Shown: positions 13,018-27,100, numbered from the stretch's first letter. The stretch is 64,000 nucleotides of DNA from Volvox africanus (GCA_030268105.1 BSDZ01000009.1:2578531-2642530), one strand, 5' to 3'. The notes: generated from the sequence alone by a model not told the origin. Made by a program: numbers and translations.

Positions 13018-15896
13018 TTAATCCGTATTCGACCCTGCGGCTGAAGTCGCCACCAAAGTGACGGCCTCAGTAATTTCATCCGTACCACCGTCTTTTGCCA
13101 CCGATACCTCCGCCGGCGTCACTGATGCGTCCTCAACTGTGCCCGTCCTCAGGTCCGATCTTAACGCCTCCGCAATCACCGGCAGCGGGGTCGCCGCCTT
13201 CGTTGTGGCCGTGCCCGACTCCCCACCATCTTCCAGTTGTTTTGCGGCCTGTACCTCTGCATTGTCTCCTTTAGCGCACTCGTCCTCTTCGTCTTCACCA
13301 TCCGATGGGTTAAATGCGAAGCTATTGACTGCTCCGTTGGCATGCGCCACCTCCGATACGGGTCCGCACAGCTCCCGCAGTATAGCTTCAGTGGTACGGC
13401 CAGCCGCGTGCCCGACAAGGACCTAATCATGGCGGACAGTGTAGGCAGCTGTAAGCAGGGTGAGGTACACCAGGATGTGCCGTGCAGCGGCAACGGAAGC
13501 ACGCACAAGGTGCGCAAAAGCTAGGGCTCGCCTGAACGGCGGCTTAATCTTGCAGCTCTCACAGGCAGGCTTTTTATGTGTTACTCAATGAAGCCGAGTC
13601 AAAACTTGAAGGGGGAAGAAACTTCCCGGGTAAGGGCATTCCATGTGCGGAGCGACATATCTGTGGTACGTTTCTTTCATCTCTCCCGTCCACTGAGCTG
13701 CAGGAGGCATTTATGATTGTCCGTAACGCGTCAAGGTGAACACAATTGGCCCCGTATCGCGAGATGCTGATTCATGGCTACTTAAGGGAATTCATGTTCT
13801 TACTACCGACTATCCCGAGTTCGTTGCCTAAAGACAATCAAGTCCCAGATGAAAACGAACTTGCCTTCTCAATTGCCACGTTGAAGTCCTCCATGATGCG
13901 GGTCACACTTCGCACGCTGATCCCTCGAAGAGCCGCCCCGAGCAGGGGCAGCCGGTACATGAAGGACGGAATGCCTATAGCAATCAGCGAGAAGAAAGCA
14001 AGGGACCCCTTGGGAGGTGCCGAATTCCGTTTGCCGGGAGGTGCAGGTGAAGTCACCAAGGGTCTATGGGCTCATATGGAGGGCCCCAACAATCACATCA
14101 ACTGTTCATCACCGGATGACGCCTTACGGGCAGGAGTGCTAGTTAGTGCTGGTCCATCCCTCGCCGACTGGCCATCGATATCCCTGCTCAATGCCACGCA
14201 CGAGTGAGGAACCGCAGCACTCAAGCCGGAGCACGATTATGCCCTCCAGTAATGTCCCCTTTTCAACCCTAAAAGGGAACCGCCTGATGGCCCCGTCCAG
14301 GCTTGCTTCGCGGCAAACGTACCCTTGGGTAGCACGTCTTGGTTGAGCTCCCCACGGCAGCCCACCACCTGTCCAGTGGCGGGATCGCGAATTGGCCGCA
14401 GATCCCAACGGCCATTGAACTTGCTGAGGACGTCCTACAGTCATAGCGAAAAGTGGATAAACACAAGAAGCTGAGCGGCCTGTTCAATCATGCTTGCCCT
14501 TTGTGTCCGAGAGCTTAGCTCGCCGATAAGAATGCCGTGGCTGAGTGCACACTGCAACATATCTGAGGTACCTTCAGCTCTACCGCAGGTATGTGGATTG
14601 CTACATTCCCCAAATACCACCAAACCAAAACACAACCGACGGTGCGTTGTGCGAGGTCTAACCTGTTGTCGATCTAAGCTAAACCAGAGCTGCACCCATA
14701 CCTCCGACATCAATCTTGATCAAGTCCCTGGCCCTAAGCAAAGCTTGGAAAACGTGGAAAAGTATCCCTCCTTGAAACTCCCTCATCAAGGTCCAAGCAA
14801 AACTTACGCTCTTATTTAGGTCGAATGTGATACGCAGGTGCTCGGGATCTCGCGCGTCCTCAGTGACGTGGAGCCAGGTGCTGTAGGTACGGTGAATCCA
14901 GAGTACCTTCATGTCGCCCAGCTGCTCAACCTACGATCCGTTGTTGAATACAACTCATTATTATTGTCGGCGATCCATCTCATATCGGTATTTAAACCTC
15001 AACACTATGCAGGCAGAGAGACTAGGTGTCCCGGTCAAAAGGTTATATGTACATATATAACAGGTACGTAGCCCACTGCTCCACCCTCCGCAACAATAAT
15101 ACACGCACCAAGGCGACGATGATGGCTGTCAGGAAAGGTCGCGCGTGAAAATTATGGATTTACAAAAAAGGAAAAACATCAATATCGACACACGGTCGCC
15201 TCCATACTCATGTGTCCCACCACCCGCAAATCCTGCGTACAACACACTAAGATGTCCTCGCACCTGCACCTCCTTATACTGAGGCTCGGTTCTGAGTACG
15301 TGACGAGCCCCTACTCGTTTAATATCGCGGAAGAGTGCCGAGTTGTCTGTAGTGCAGGACAGTTAATTTCAATCAAATTGGTGCGAAAATGTTGCAACTA
15401 ATCTGTAGATATGTACTCTGCAAAAAACAGGCGAGACAGTATCGGATGCTGCTAAAATTGGATGTCCCAGCTACGTAAGGCCACGCAGTATCGGGTGGCA
15501 AAGGGGCACGAAGCACGCACTACCCCTTCAGCTCAATATACCATGTCTTACGGATCAGCACGTACCTGGATGGGTAAAGATAGCAAACGCAACTTCGGGC
15601 GCAACTGGCCAATTGCCGTCGATATACACATGACAGAGATACCCAGCCTTGTTACTAACAGTGACATTGAAGTTCTTTCCGGATGCGCTACTGCTACCAG
15701 CAAGGTTAGCTGGATACGGTGGCAGAGGTTGAATCGCCTCGGAATCAATCGCTTTCGTATCCGCATCAACGTTCGCCAAAGCCGCTATTTCCATATTCGA
15801 CAATGAACCGATAACAGTCTCTTTCTTCTCCATTAGAGATTCAGGGCTTTCCGTTACGCCTGCAGGCCCGTGCTTAAGCAGGGCTGTGGTAGCCAT
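13018..15896 (-). CDS. SRPBCC-fold protein (DUF220/COQ10-like), partly resolved
   Basis: Exons with family resemblance on the minus strand: 15896-15566 (ATG, then NVTVSNKAGYLCHVYIDG and VAPEVAFAIFTHP); 14930-14808 (VEQLGDMKVLWIHRTYS, then HLRITFDLNKS before a perfect GTAAGT donor); 14434-14323 (SKFNGRWDLRPI, then GELNQDVLPKG); about 14060-13865 (PSFMYRLPLLG, then RSVTRIMEDFNVAIEK); 13422-13018 (VLVGHAAGRTTEAILRELCG, then an acidic low-complexity tail). This order of strands and helices is that of polyketide-cyclase/SRPBCC lipid- or hydrophobe-binding domains, as in plant DUF220 and COQ10-like proteins; the ligand is unknown. The link from 15566 to 14930 is missing at least one exon or contains an error. 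The 13864-13423 intron needs a GC donor (GCAAGT). The first ATG might instead be at 15962. Confidence 0.55.
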
Positions 15897-17877
15897 GTCG
15901 CTGTCGGTGGTCACTACGCCTACCAGGTGAGGAAGGTGGTTTCCCTTAGACGTAATGAACAATTTTTATGCCTCCGGAAGCCTACCGGACCTTCGTTCGA
16001 CGCCGTGCCCTTATAAGGAACGTGCTGCGTTATCAAGAACTTTTTTATTTCATCTCTAGAATCAGGCATCCTGATGTTAAGTTAACCTTCCATTTCATCC
16101 TTCTTCGCTCCATAACCCTTCCCGCTCTTTTCGTACATCTGTATCGCATTATAGATTAGGCTCCCTCTCCGATAAGTGCATTTTTGTCTGCTCCATACGA
16201 GTCCTCTTATATTGACTGACTGGTTTTATTTGTGGCGGAACAGTGTACCTGGGCAGGTGGAAAAAGCAGTACTTGACAACAGCTGCGTGAGCAGGTCATA
16301 TATTCGTGCTAAATGCTCATGATGCCGGTTAAGCACACGCTCCGGAATAAACCCTACATGAGCTCTGTGAATCGCCCCAGCATCTTCCCCTTGTCCATCC
16401 GTGTCGTGCATGAAACGCAAGTTATGACAAGTCCGGACACAGTACGCAGACTTGATTGTGCTCCAGCCAAATTTTTGCCCTTTACAAGAGCTCTGGGCCA
16501 CGAAATCGACCGTCTTCACTATTAGTGCACGTCCCTTGCCTACTGGCCTATCCAGAATAGAATCGCCAGCCGAAGCGTCAGCGCCCAAATCAAGGGCGCA
16601 ATTATGTGCAGACTGCATCGGCCGCAGCACTGGCGCCGGGGCAATGTACCAGATCCGCCAGTCACAATCTACCTAGCAGAGCAAGTACAATTGTGGAATG
16701 CAGCGGAGGATCGAAAGGTCTCCCACACACGGGAAGTATACTGCCTGAGAAAAACCATAAAATCGCGGCCACCAGTACGCCGCCACGCATGCACCTAATG
16801 CGGACAAGCCAACGCTTAAAATGTGAATGACACCCTCGATGTGATTGGAGCCCTACCATTTATGCCGATGTTATTTAATGGTATCCTGCACACCTTTGCA
16901 TCCTCTTACTCACTGGGCTCCAAAACATGCCACATGCAAAACATCTGGCGTCTTGCGGTCCGATACAGCAAAACATGCCCCAGGGCCTTTCCTTGGTTTG
17001 GCCGTATCGCCAAGCCGTCCTCTTACCATCACGACCATATGCCATAGGACGCCCATGTCTTCCTCTTACCGCTTGACCACCACTGTTTATTGACATACAA
17101 TAATGCTCTCCTTGCAATTACCATGCTTTGTCCCTCCAGATCAGGCCTGCGCACGACTGCTGCCAGCGAACCCGCACGCCAAAGTCATCACACTCATTTT
17201 CTTGAGGGGAGAAGGAGGAGGAGCAAGGACAGCGTATAACACTTTGCACATGTTTTTGTTTATTGTCGATCTCACGGCCATGCTTGGAGTCCATAATCAT
17301 CACTTTGCGAGTACCACTTGAAAAAGGGAGGGCCCGCTGGAACCAGCAGAATCACGTCCACCTACTACAGCTCTTAAATGCAATCTTGCGCAGCTCGGCG
17401 CCGGGCACTGACAATGCATTATGTCAGGCAGGGACTGAAGGTACAAAGGGAAGAACAACAACTGTTCAGATGCGTGCGCAGCTAACGTAACCCTCCGCAA
17501 ACACAGGCCACTTTTCATACCCAACAACAACAGTCATATCTAAACCAACCATGTCTTTGGCACGCTCGCCACAACAGATAAACTGCTTAAGAGGGGATTC
17601 CGGACCCATGCTTAGGATTCCCCTCGGACATCAGCCCCCGCATCTCCAATCTCTTAACCGCTGGCCAAGACTATTCTTTGATCCTGATAGGCGCTACGGT
17701 CTGGATGGTTCCATCGCGAAACGACCGGATTACGTGAGGCCCTCCGCAGAGTAATGTCCCCCTCACAAGGACACAAGCAACCGTAAGTAACGAGCGCGAT
17801 CCAGACGACTTCTATTCACTTGCAGCTTGACCACCCAGCCAACTGGGCCCCTGCGTAAACCACATCGTCGCAATAAG
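15897..17877. other. No supported gene
   Basis: Several open frames of 60-135 codons occur on both strands, but none resembles a family I recognise and none joins into a phase-consistent model. It may hold upstream or untranslated exons of the minus-strand genes on either side. Confidence 0.4.
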
Positions 17878-20146
17878 CTACTTGTGAATCGGCAGGCCTC
17901 TTTCCATATAGTACCTTGTCGTCAGGAAAATCAGTGCCTCATGCAACGCCTCACGACCCGCGGGTCCGGGTGAGGGGTTGGGAGACCGTGGCAATAACGT
18001 GGCGATCAGCAGACGCGCCAGTTCCACATCACTTGCAGGATCCACATCACTCCCCGACGCGCTCGCTTCCTCGCATGTGTCCCCTGCTGTAGCTGGACAG
18101 GCGGGGGGAACTGCTGCTGCTACGTCAGTGGCCGCGGAGCGGTCACCAGCAGATGCCCTGTCGTCCTGCAACTTTGGAACAATCGCAGCAGCTCGACACT
18201 CTTGCAGGGCTTCAACCGACGGCTCTTGGCGTCCCGTCCAGTCTTTCCGCAGCAGCATCCCACGTCCTTGATTCTGATCCATAACAAACCGCTCTTGCTC
18301 CAGCTGTTTCTCCTGATCCTCCTGTTCATACTGAGGCGCTGGCTGTCGCGTTCTAGTTTGCCTGTCTGTTTCGCCGACTTCCCCACGCCGCCACCTGTGG
18401 CTGGAATCCTGTGCACGGCGTAAGCAGGGCAGCCTGTTCTCATGTTCGCGGCCCAGGTCCAGGTCCCCTCCAGCGTGTTGCTCCGGCTGTCGTTGTTCGG
18501 CATCTGGGGCTTGGACTCGAAGACCATTGGAAGCCACGAGGCGTTCTGCCAGCAGCTGATGATCAGGGCGGGATGAGAGGAAGATCGTTCACAGTTGTTC
18601 CATCACGACAACGCCCAAGTCAACCGCAGCGGAGGGTACGTCCACAACACAGCACGAAGAATTGCATCGCCACTTATTGGCAGTTTCCGTACGAGATCTG
18701 TACGGTATGATCCGACTGCGGGGTAACAGATGTCGTATGCACCGCACAGCAATCAAGGCCTCCTCAGGTGAATCATAACTTTTTGAGGTCGGTACGCCCC
18801 GCTCCAGCATCAAGACCGATCACAGCCCTGACGCAGCAGGAACATACCTTAATCCTCCTAACCGTGTCTCTAGCTCGACAATCCACTTGCTAGCGGCTCA
18901 GCGTTACACCGCACAGATATTTACACGCGGCTAGCTGCAAAAAGCCGCACTACAGACCCCACATGAAAACCCTCCTGCTTACCGTCGGTTGGCCTAGCTG
19001 TGCTCCTAATGGTTGCGCGCCCAGCAGCTCCAGGGATGTTGCGAGAACCGGATGGCCTGCAGCTGCTAGGGCCTCGATACGAGACGAGTCTGCCGCCTCC
19101 CACGATGCAATTCCACTGATGCACTGCTGCAAGTGGTCGCCTGCTTCTGGTATTGGCGGCTGCGCTATGCGGTGCAGCCGTCGCTGCTGCTCCACCGCTG
19201 TGGCGTCACACTTGCTGTCAAGTGCGGACGCAGGCTGCCTCGGTCGCTTGCGGCCCTGATCCAAGGCGTGTCGTTCACCACTATTCCCGCCGTGCCCCGT
19301 AATGCAGTCCTCAGCCGCTGCTGAAGTGAGATTCTTGATAGACGAGGTGCGAAAACGAGCTGATGACAGCAGGTGTCCAGGCGCTGGTGACGAATTGTGG
19401 GCATGAGCATTGACTGGCCCTTGGTCAATGTCATATAATTTGAACTCCCCCGGCGCATCATCATCTGTCGAGTGCCCAGGATGTTTTACCGCACCAGGTT
19501 GACAAGAAACAGTACAGGGCTGGAAGGGGCTCAATCCTGCCAGGTGCCTGTGCTGTTTCCGACATTTGAGAGTCACGGCTGCGTCAGTCTGAGCCTTTGC
19601 AGGGAATCCGCAAATCAGCGGGTACCTGCTGGTCGCCACGGTTGACCCCGTGCCCGGGATCAGATGCCCGTGTGCCCCAACAACGATATGTAGAGTATCT
19701 TCTTGAAGGTTTGCTTGCTCTTTGCTGCTGTTGCAGCGGCTGCCTCTGTCGATCCGTGCTTCGGTCTCGCTGTGTCGGGTGACCGTACTCCGGACAGTAT
19801 TCCGGACGACAAAATCAAGGGCCGATGTACGCAGTACCAAGTTCGAAGGTAGGGAACTGTTTCCGCATGCTCTTGCGGGGTCTGCGGCTGTGGTTGCGCC
19901 CGTAATTGCACAATCCAGCTCGGATACTGTGGGAGAAGTTGGTTGGTTGGTTGTGGACGCTCGGGGCCAACCCAAACTGCTGCTAACTTCAGGGCGCATG
20001 GGCTCAGATAATTCTTGTTGATGCGAACTGTGGCCACAAGAGGAAGTGGTTGCCGCGGCTGCGTCAAAAACGGGCTTTCCAGGAGCACTAGGAACGACTG
20101 CCGTAAGACTGCGCTCATTGCAAGTTTGTTGCTTGGACAATTCCAT
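17878..20146 (-). CDS. Hypothetical protein, at least two exons
   Basis: I do not recognise this gene. The strongest piece is a 398-codon minus-strand frame from an ATG at 20146, probably ending at a GTAAGC donor near 18983. It encodes a Ser/Thr/Ala-rich, probably disordered protein with a more ordered end (ASWEAADSSRIEALAAAGHP). A second long frame, 18537-17878, is Gln/Glu-rich (EQEDQEKQLEQERF). It ends in a hydrophobic-amphipathic segment (ELARLLIATLLP, ALIFLTTRYYMERGLPI) that reads like a real C-terminus. The 18590-18813 interval may hold a further exon (SYDSPEEALIAVRCIRHLLP). Whether these form one gene is inference from strand and order only. Confidence 0.35.
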
Positions 20147-22536
20147 GGTTAGCGTGTCAAGGAGCCTGGCTGTGAGGAAGCTCGCTGCTTAATCGTGAAT
20201 CCTACTGTCCCACAGACTCTCGTGCAAGTTCTACGCCACATTCAATTTATAGAAAACATGTGCTGAGGTGTTAGCAAATCGTCTCTCACGCTGTACTATT
20301 ACAGATGCAAGTCTGGGCGTGGGAAGGCTTTCGAGCAGTCCGCAGTACAATATGTGTTTCAATGAACACTAAAAAACTACGTATCATTACACCAAGAAAT
20401 ATATAAGAGCTCGCGCCATCCTTACGGCAATGGAGAACTGCATTGGGAGTTTCATCACAAGGGCTAGGCCACGTACGATAGGTTTTGAAGGGATGCAACA
20501 GTAGGCTAACATTTAAGCTGTATTGGTTTTGTTATATTGCTTGAGCTTGATTTGTTTTAATTCATTGTGGTCAATCCACCAGATAAGTGCAGGTTGCCTG
20601 TACTGAATCATTATTCTTATCGTTGTCCTTATGACAAGCATCTTCTTATACAAGGACAACACAGTTTGTCGTGTCACGAGTGTAATATTTTTCATATAAT
20701 GTAGTCGTATCGATGGACTCCAAACGTATGCAAACAAGCTCGAGCATACGATTTTTTGTCGCAATGATACAGGTGCCTTACATATAAAGTTACTCATCTG
20801 TCAAAGTTGGGATATTTCATTGTAGTTGCAAACTCTCATTTGCACGGTCATTCGTCAAAACCTCGCTGACGAAACACCCTTTTCAGTATGTGCCTTACAA
20901 AATTTAGTGTGGATAATCGAGAGTGCACTTCAAACGAAACATTTTAATTGAGCCAAGTTCCTGCCTTACAATTTAGTCAGAGCTAGGTCCGTCGGTCTAC
21001 ATCCAGTTAGGCCGTATCGTAGAGAACCGCGGGGACGTGGAGCAGCATCTAATGATTGAACGCTACACCTTCTTGCCTAGAGAAATAGTAGACCTCCTCG
21101 CGGCACTTTAGATGTCAAAGGGGCTCATCCATGCCGTTTGTACGTCGCTACGTCGCCCACACGCGCCTAGAGCGCGCCCAGTGGCACTAGCCTTCCCAAG
21201 ACCAGGCACAGTCTCAAGCACGATTCGATGCGATGGGATGCCATCTCGTGTTTGAATGCCTTCTTATGTCTAATCACTCATCACTTAAGAAGCAATATGC
21301 GCGATTTGACTCGTCCAGACTCGATCTGATGAATCGCGAACGGCTCCTACCTAACATTGTTTCATTCGTCGATTGCGGATATCAGAATCACACCGTCGTC
21401 CCTAATGTTCTGCTTCAGCAAGCAACACGTCGACGTGCACACTCGTCAAAGAAAGGGCATATCTGCTAGCAAGGGAGGGTCGCATGCGGCAATCATTATT
21501 TTGGTAAAGTGCACAGTTCGCCTACAGCACTCCAAAGCTACCGTGCCAGCGTAATTTCACTGATGCCTCAAATTCACTCTTTTGGGTCCTGTCTGGATCC
21601 GTCAGGACCGAAACCGGGTACCTCAAGAAAGGGCCTTCGATAGTCCCGCAGTTTGGAAGTTAGGGGCGTGATGCCATGTAAATGTCGTTCACAGCGTTTC
21701 CCAGTATACGGTGCGCCCCCTAAGGGCGCTTTATGACGGCATCATGCGGCAAGTACATGCGCCTGCGGCTGTGCCCACTTTATTCACATCCAGTTTCGCT
21801 CATATCGCTCGACGCCACAATGCCGGCAACCCAACCTAACCCTTACATTACACGCAGTATCCTGCGGTAGATTGTATGTATCCCTCATTCTTAGACTGAA
21901 TGGATCTTCCCTGGCTAGTTTTTCGTTTCTTCATATGAACTAGATGGAATGAATACATGGTAAAACCATACCACCAGTTGTACGCTTCTGGAAAGAGCAT
22001 TGTTGAGGAGCAAGTCTTAACGAGTGAAAGCTTCTATCCCCGAGACCCTCCGATACTCCAGCATATTGCTTCCGTAAAAGCAAGATATCGCACCCTCACT
22101 TGATCCCCCATAAAGTTAGGCTACCACAGATGGACAAGCCAGAACAATCACGTTAAACCCGACCGAAGCTATGCCTGCACCTGAACTCCAAGGCGCAAGT
22201 ATGGAAATACGTCTCAGTGTATTACTAAACCATCATGCCCGGAGAACACGCACGGAGATATTATCGCGACCCTCGTGACCTTATCGTGGCCGAGCTGGAG
22301 CGTTTCTAGCGCCATTCTACGCAAAAGCTATGCCTGAACTATCCACCAAAGCATCCGAAGCAGATTTTCTATCAGTAACTTTGAGACCATCAATTGACGA
22401 GTTGCTAATGTAGGAAGCTTAAACGGAATGAACGTCTCAATTCACGACCCGTCCGGGATTAGATTGGTGTACTTTATTTCGTACAACAAGGCGTCAACGC
22501 AGTAGCAGCTTTCGTACTTGCACTGGAAAGAAAGCC
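20147..22536. other. AT-richer intergenic DNA, nothing recognised
   Basis: About 2.4 kb with short, unconvincing frames on both strands, no repeats I can define and no transposon motifs. It may include the promoter of the minus-strand hypothetical gene that starts at 20146. Confidence 0.5.
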
Positions 22537-22742
22537 ATGGTTAAAATCTATCTGCCCGGCGGAGAGGACTCAAGACCTAGGGATGAGAACGCAAGATCAC
22601 GCACCGGCCATATATCACCTGGCAGCACCTGCCGTTGTCCAATCCATACACCTGATTTACCAACTCCTAAACATCACCCCGCCAAAACCCTCCGGGTATC
22701 CCAACCTCCAATTGACAGCAAGGTTTCCAGCTAGGAGCTTGG

Positions 22743-23090
22743 GTGCGTAACTGCGTGTGGTTAGCCTGCAGCACGAGCTACACCACGGTAAATGCAATCC
22801 ATGCTTCTTCTTCGCAGCTACAGCCGTTTACTGCTCCCGATCAGGTGGCCCTCTTCCTGGATGAGCCCGCACTAGTGCGGTTCAAGCTTGCAGCCATTGT
22901 GCTGCCGTTGGTCGGTTACAACATGCTGGCGGAGTCGTGGGTGGTGTTACTGGTTGACAAACGATGGTTGACGGCAGATTTCGTTAGACTATATATTGCT
23001 GCTGGCGAAGGACTGAGGCCCGGAGCAGCCACGAAACATATTCACACTTCCTTGTGTGCCAAAACGGCGTTCTTGAGTTGTCTTCCCTGA
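22743..23090 (+). CDS. Possible exon of an unknown membrane-associated protein
   Basis: Within this frame, a stretch preceded by a plausible acceptor (CCGATCAG before 22845) encodes VALFLDEPALVRFKLAAIVL, then a hydrophobic segment and an aromatic-rich stretch (LVDKRWLTADFVRLYIAAGE). It looks protein-like but matches no family I know. No start, partner exon or end can be placed. A weak plus-strand frame at 23384-23770 could be downstream, convergent with the glycosyltransferase gene. Confidence 0.25.
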   Translation: MRNCVWLACSTSYTTVNAIHASSSQLQPFTAPDQVALFLDEPALVRFKLAAIVLPLVGYNMLAESWVVLLVDKRWLTADFVRLYIAAGEGLRPGAATKHIHTSLCAKTAFLSCLP

Positions 23091-24120
23091 GACGCCCAAA
23101 TCTGCCGTGTTCGGTTGTCACGACATGAGTGCAAATTGTACATAATAGGTGCCGTACTGTCACTGACACGATCTTGAGGAGGCAGGTGGCTGTGACGCCG
23201 TACCAAAATTTTATCTACTGCTCCTTCAAAGCGCAAGGATGAGGGCTTATTCATACCAGAAAGAACACAACACCGGCATAGCCTGCCTGCCCTTTAAAGC
23301 CCAGGAAATCGTTGGCCTATTACCTCCTTTGTTGGCTGGCGCATAAATAAGTACATACCGTAAGCATTACTCAAGGTAATTGCATGTCCTGTTGGGGCCT
23401 TTCCATCGGAATTAGAAGTCCATGCCTCTACAGAGGTCTTCGCAAGACTATTAATAACGTTTTACGTAGTTGTTCATACAGTACCCCTTGCATTACCTTA
23501 GCAGCCAAAGGAAAGGGCCCCCTGCAATCCCGTCTTCTGCAGGGCTCGAGCCATTTGCAGCCTTTACACGACATGCATAGCCCGGATAGCAAGCAGGACG
23601 AAGACGACCTGGTGCTTAGCTTAACTCACCCTGGCAGACACCTCCCTTTTTCAGCTCCTACACTCCGTCCTGCACATGGCAGCCTTCATTTCGACTGTTC
23701 CTACACAGAGCCCAGCTTGAGGCTGGGTTGGACACTGAGCGTCTGTCCACATAACGGTACGACTGACTGACCTAACGTTCCACTTCGCTCCGGTTTAAGA
23801 AAATGGACGGCCCAGGGACGGCTATGGACGGTATCAACTACTCCGGACGAGTTCGGAGAAGGTGCGCACTTTCTCTCCTCATGGGAGGACCGTCATCCGC
23901 AAGCGGCTGAGAAGCTTGCTGACCTTTAGCCCAGCTCACCACTGCAAGGCCCAGAGCCACGAGACGCAATCGGTACGTGCACCTCACTCCGTATCGCTCG
24001 CTCCCGCAAATAATCGGCCTTTCCTCTCCTCCCCCTGGCCCCACTCCGGCCTGCCGCATAATTCTCTTTACACATAATACTCGGTGCTGCAGCTGCGTCC
24101 CCCCTGCTTGCCGTGAACAC

Positions 24121-27100
24121 TCAGCAATCCGGAGCGTTGAAGCAGCTGCCCACAGGGTACTTGTCAAGCGCCGTCCTATCCCCCTCCACATACCTGCGAT
24201 GAACCGGCGCCATATATTCGGCAAGGGACGTCCATAGCGGGCAAAAATCAGTAAACCCCAATAATGACACACATAATGAAACGCACCGGTCAGGGCCAGC
24301 ACAGGGGTCACTTACCGAGCCCAAACGGATTGCATACGCTGAAACTTGTCCGGGTGGTAGTTTACGTGAACCATCACGGGCATGTGTTCACTGTACTGTG
24401 CATCGTACCTGCAGCAGAAACATGGATGATTTCGTAGGTCCCAAAACGTGATAACAGACAGCAGTATCCGATAACAATCCAGGGTCGTGAACGCAACCAT
24501 GAGACGGACCAGTCTGCCTGGCAGTGCCTGCACAAGCAAGTCTATCGCTCCGTCCTTGTTCGTTAAGAAGACCAGTAGGATTTAAGCTGCGGGGGGCCAT
24601 CCTTGCTTCGTGATATATAACGGCAGCAAGTTCTTGTGTGTGTGTGTGTGAAGGGGGGGGGCGGATCAGCATCACGAAGCCGTGTATGTGCTGGTAGAAG
24701 GACAGAGACGCAAAATCGGATTTCATGTCTGTCGAGGTTAGCGAAAGAAGACGTCAAACGTAGCAGGCGCCGAGGATGCCACTCTTTTACGTGTAGAAGG
24801 AGGATACCTTCCGCCACCGTACCGGATCGTTTTGAACAGGCGCTTAGAGTTCATGAACTTGTCGATGTTCATGATGCGCACGGTGATGCGGGAGGACTTG
24901 TAGTCATCGTGGCTTGGGAACCAGATCTCCATGTTAAAAACCGCCTGAAAGGAGGGAGAAGAAGCGAAGAGGGGAGCGGTGAGCAGGAAAACGACGAGGC
25001 GCCAGTACATTTCGTCCAATGCTTCCAAGGCCATAGATGGGAAAGGGTAAATGACGCTTAAATGCAAATGTAAGCGCCGGGTAAGGCGCAAGAAAGCTTA
25101 AAGGTAGAATTCGAATTATGAAGCACAGGAAAGGGTAACAGGATCGGCTTGCATCAAATTACCGTCCAACCGACTGACCGACAGATCTTGAACCCAACGG
25201 CTTCGTGTGCTGCCTTGCGCTGTGAGTTCCCGAATGTATCACTCGAATGCAGTGGGGAGTGCAAGGAGGAAACTCGCAAGAGATCAAGATGTGCGTGAGA
25301 CGAACCCAACATAAGATGATAATAGGGATGGGAAACTGCCTGCGGAGCCATATCACCCAACAGGCTACTGCACGGCCTCCTGCAGATCTTCCGGCAGGCT
25401 AAATACATATACGCAGTGCTTGGATTTCCATCATTCTTAGCGAACGTTCTATTCATCACCCCAATTTGGGCTTCTGTAAACCCAGCAGCTGAGAGGGAGC
25501 GGCCGGTAGGAATTTGGCACACATGGAAAGGTATAATAAATTCAGAATCGAGCTCGGAAATGCACATGCAACGCAACGCAACGTTTCTAGAGAGAACTGC
25601 CGACCCGTACCTGGTCCCACTCCTTGCGCTTGTTCAAGCGGTCTGTAATGCGATCCATGAGCGCGATTGTCCGATCGTTCGGACGGATGTAGAATAAGCC
25701 GGAGTTGAGCGTGAAGACGCGGATGGTGTGAGCCCAGCGCGACCAGCCCATCTTGGGGTCGTCATACACGTCATCCCAGCCTGCAGATATAGACGCGCAC
25801 GGGGATAAAAGCCGGCAGCGGGTTGCACACTCGCACGTGAACACAAATTGAATCACCCATGAACACGTCTTGCGGGTCAAATGAGGACCTACATTATTGG
25901 GCTACAGGCATGCGCCAAAGGCAAACGAGCGCTGTGGATGTGAACCAATAAGTAGGGTAGGTTGGGGTTGGGGATGGGGACAGCAGCAGCTCTCACATAT
26001 GGCATCCGCGCGCTGGAGAGGGGAGCACCCGCGGGTAATGTGAGCGCGCGCCCCACTAGCAAGCTCCATGGCCCCAAGGATTCAGCATCTCAATTGCCTA
26101 TAGCTGCCCCGGTCCCATTAAATATTCTTCCCATATCCAGTCAGTGCAACCCTACCCACCATACGCTGTCGGTTCGTCATAGCCGTCGCTGAGCGATTCC
26201 ACGTCCTCGTCCCTATAAATCAACCGCATACCCGGATAAGTGACGAACATATGCCGAGAAATCGGTTTAAGGAAAGCAGAAAAGCAAATAATAATAATAA
26301 TCACACAATAATTGTAAGAACATTTACTACGTGAGACAGCGAGGCCAGGTTGAAACCAGGTTAGCAGGGAGAGATGAAGCCTCGGATGCGCCAGCAAGCA
26401 ACGACTCTCCCTTTCCTGTTCGAGAAATCACCTGTAGAGGTGGTCGAAGGGGTTTTGTAGCGTCACAATGTCCACCTGGATGCAACGAAAAGGCAGTAAG
26501 GATTAAAAAGCAGCATCGGTAGCATAGTATATACACATCGAATGGTACCCTAAGCTCACTGCAGAGCTCACTGCAGAAATCCCAGAGGATGTTCACTGCC
26601 AACCGAGCGCTGTGCACCCCAAAAGGCATGGTAATGACGTGGGCTACGAGTACATTCGCGCATCCGTCTTCGGTCCGGGCTTGCCTGCTTGCTTGTCTCC
26701 CTTTGCCCCGGTCCCGCTATCACGGCACCGGCGGTTCGGACCACACCTCCCTAGGAACGACACCCGTGTGGGAGATGACTCTGTGAACTTACGTCTGACA
26801 ATAGGACCGAGTACCCATGCGTCAGGAATTCCTGTGCGGCGGGAAGAAGCGGCGTAGGCAGGCAGGTGGCAAAGGTCTCATTGGATGGACCGTCTGCATG
26901 GTAACGGATCAATCAGCATCCCGCCGCCGGCAGTCCATAAGTTGTGAAGGCGCTCGGAGCAGCGGAGCCCTCCTGTGGGATTCTATCCACTAAGCTGAAA
27001 ACCATCAGCCCCACCATCACCAGACCCTCCGCCACTCCGACTCCAACTCCGACATTCATTACCATCACCACCACCATTACCGCCGCCAACAGCAAAAACA

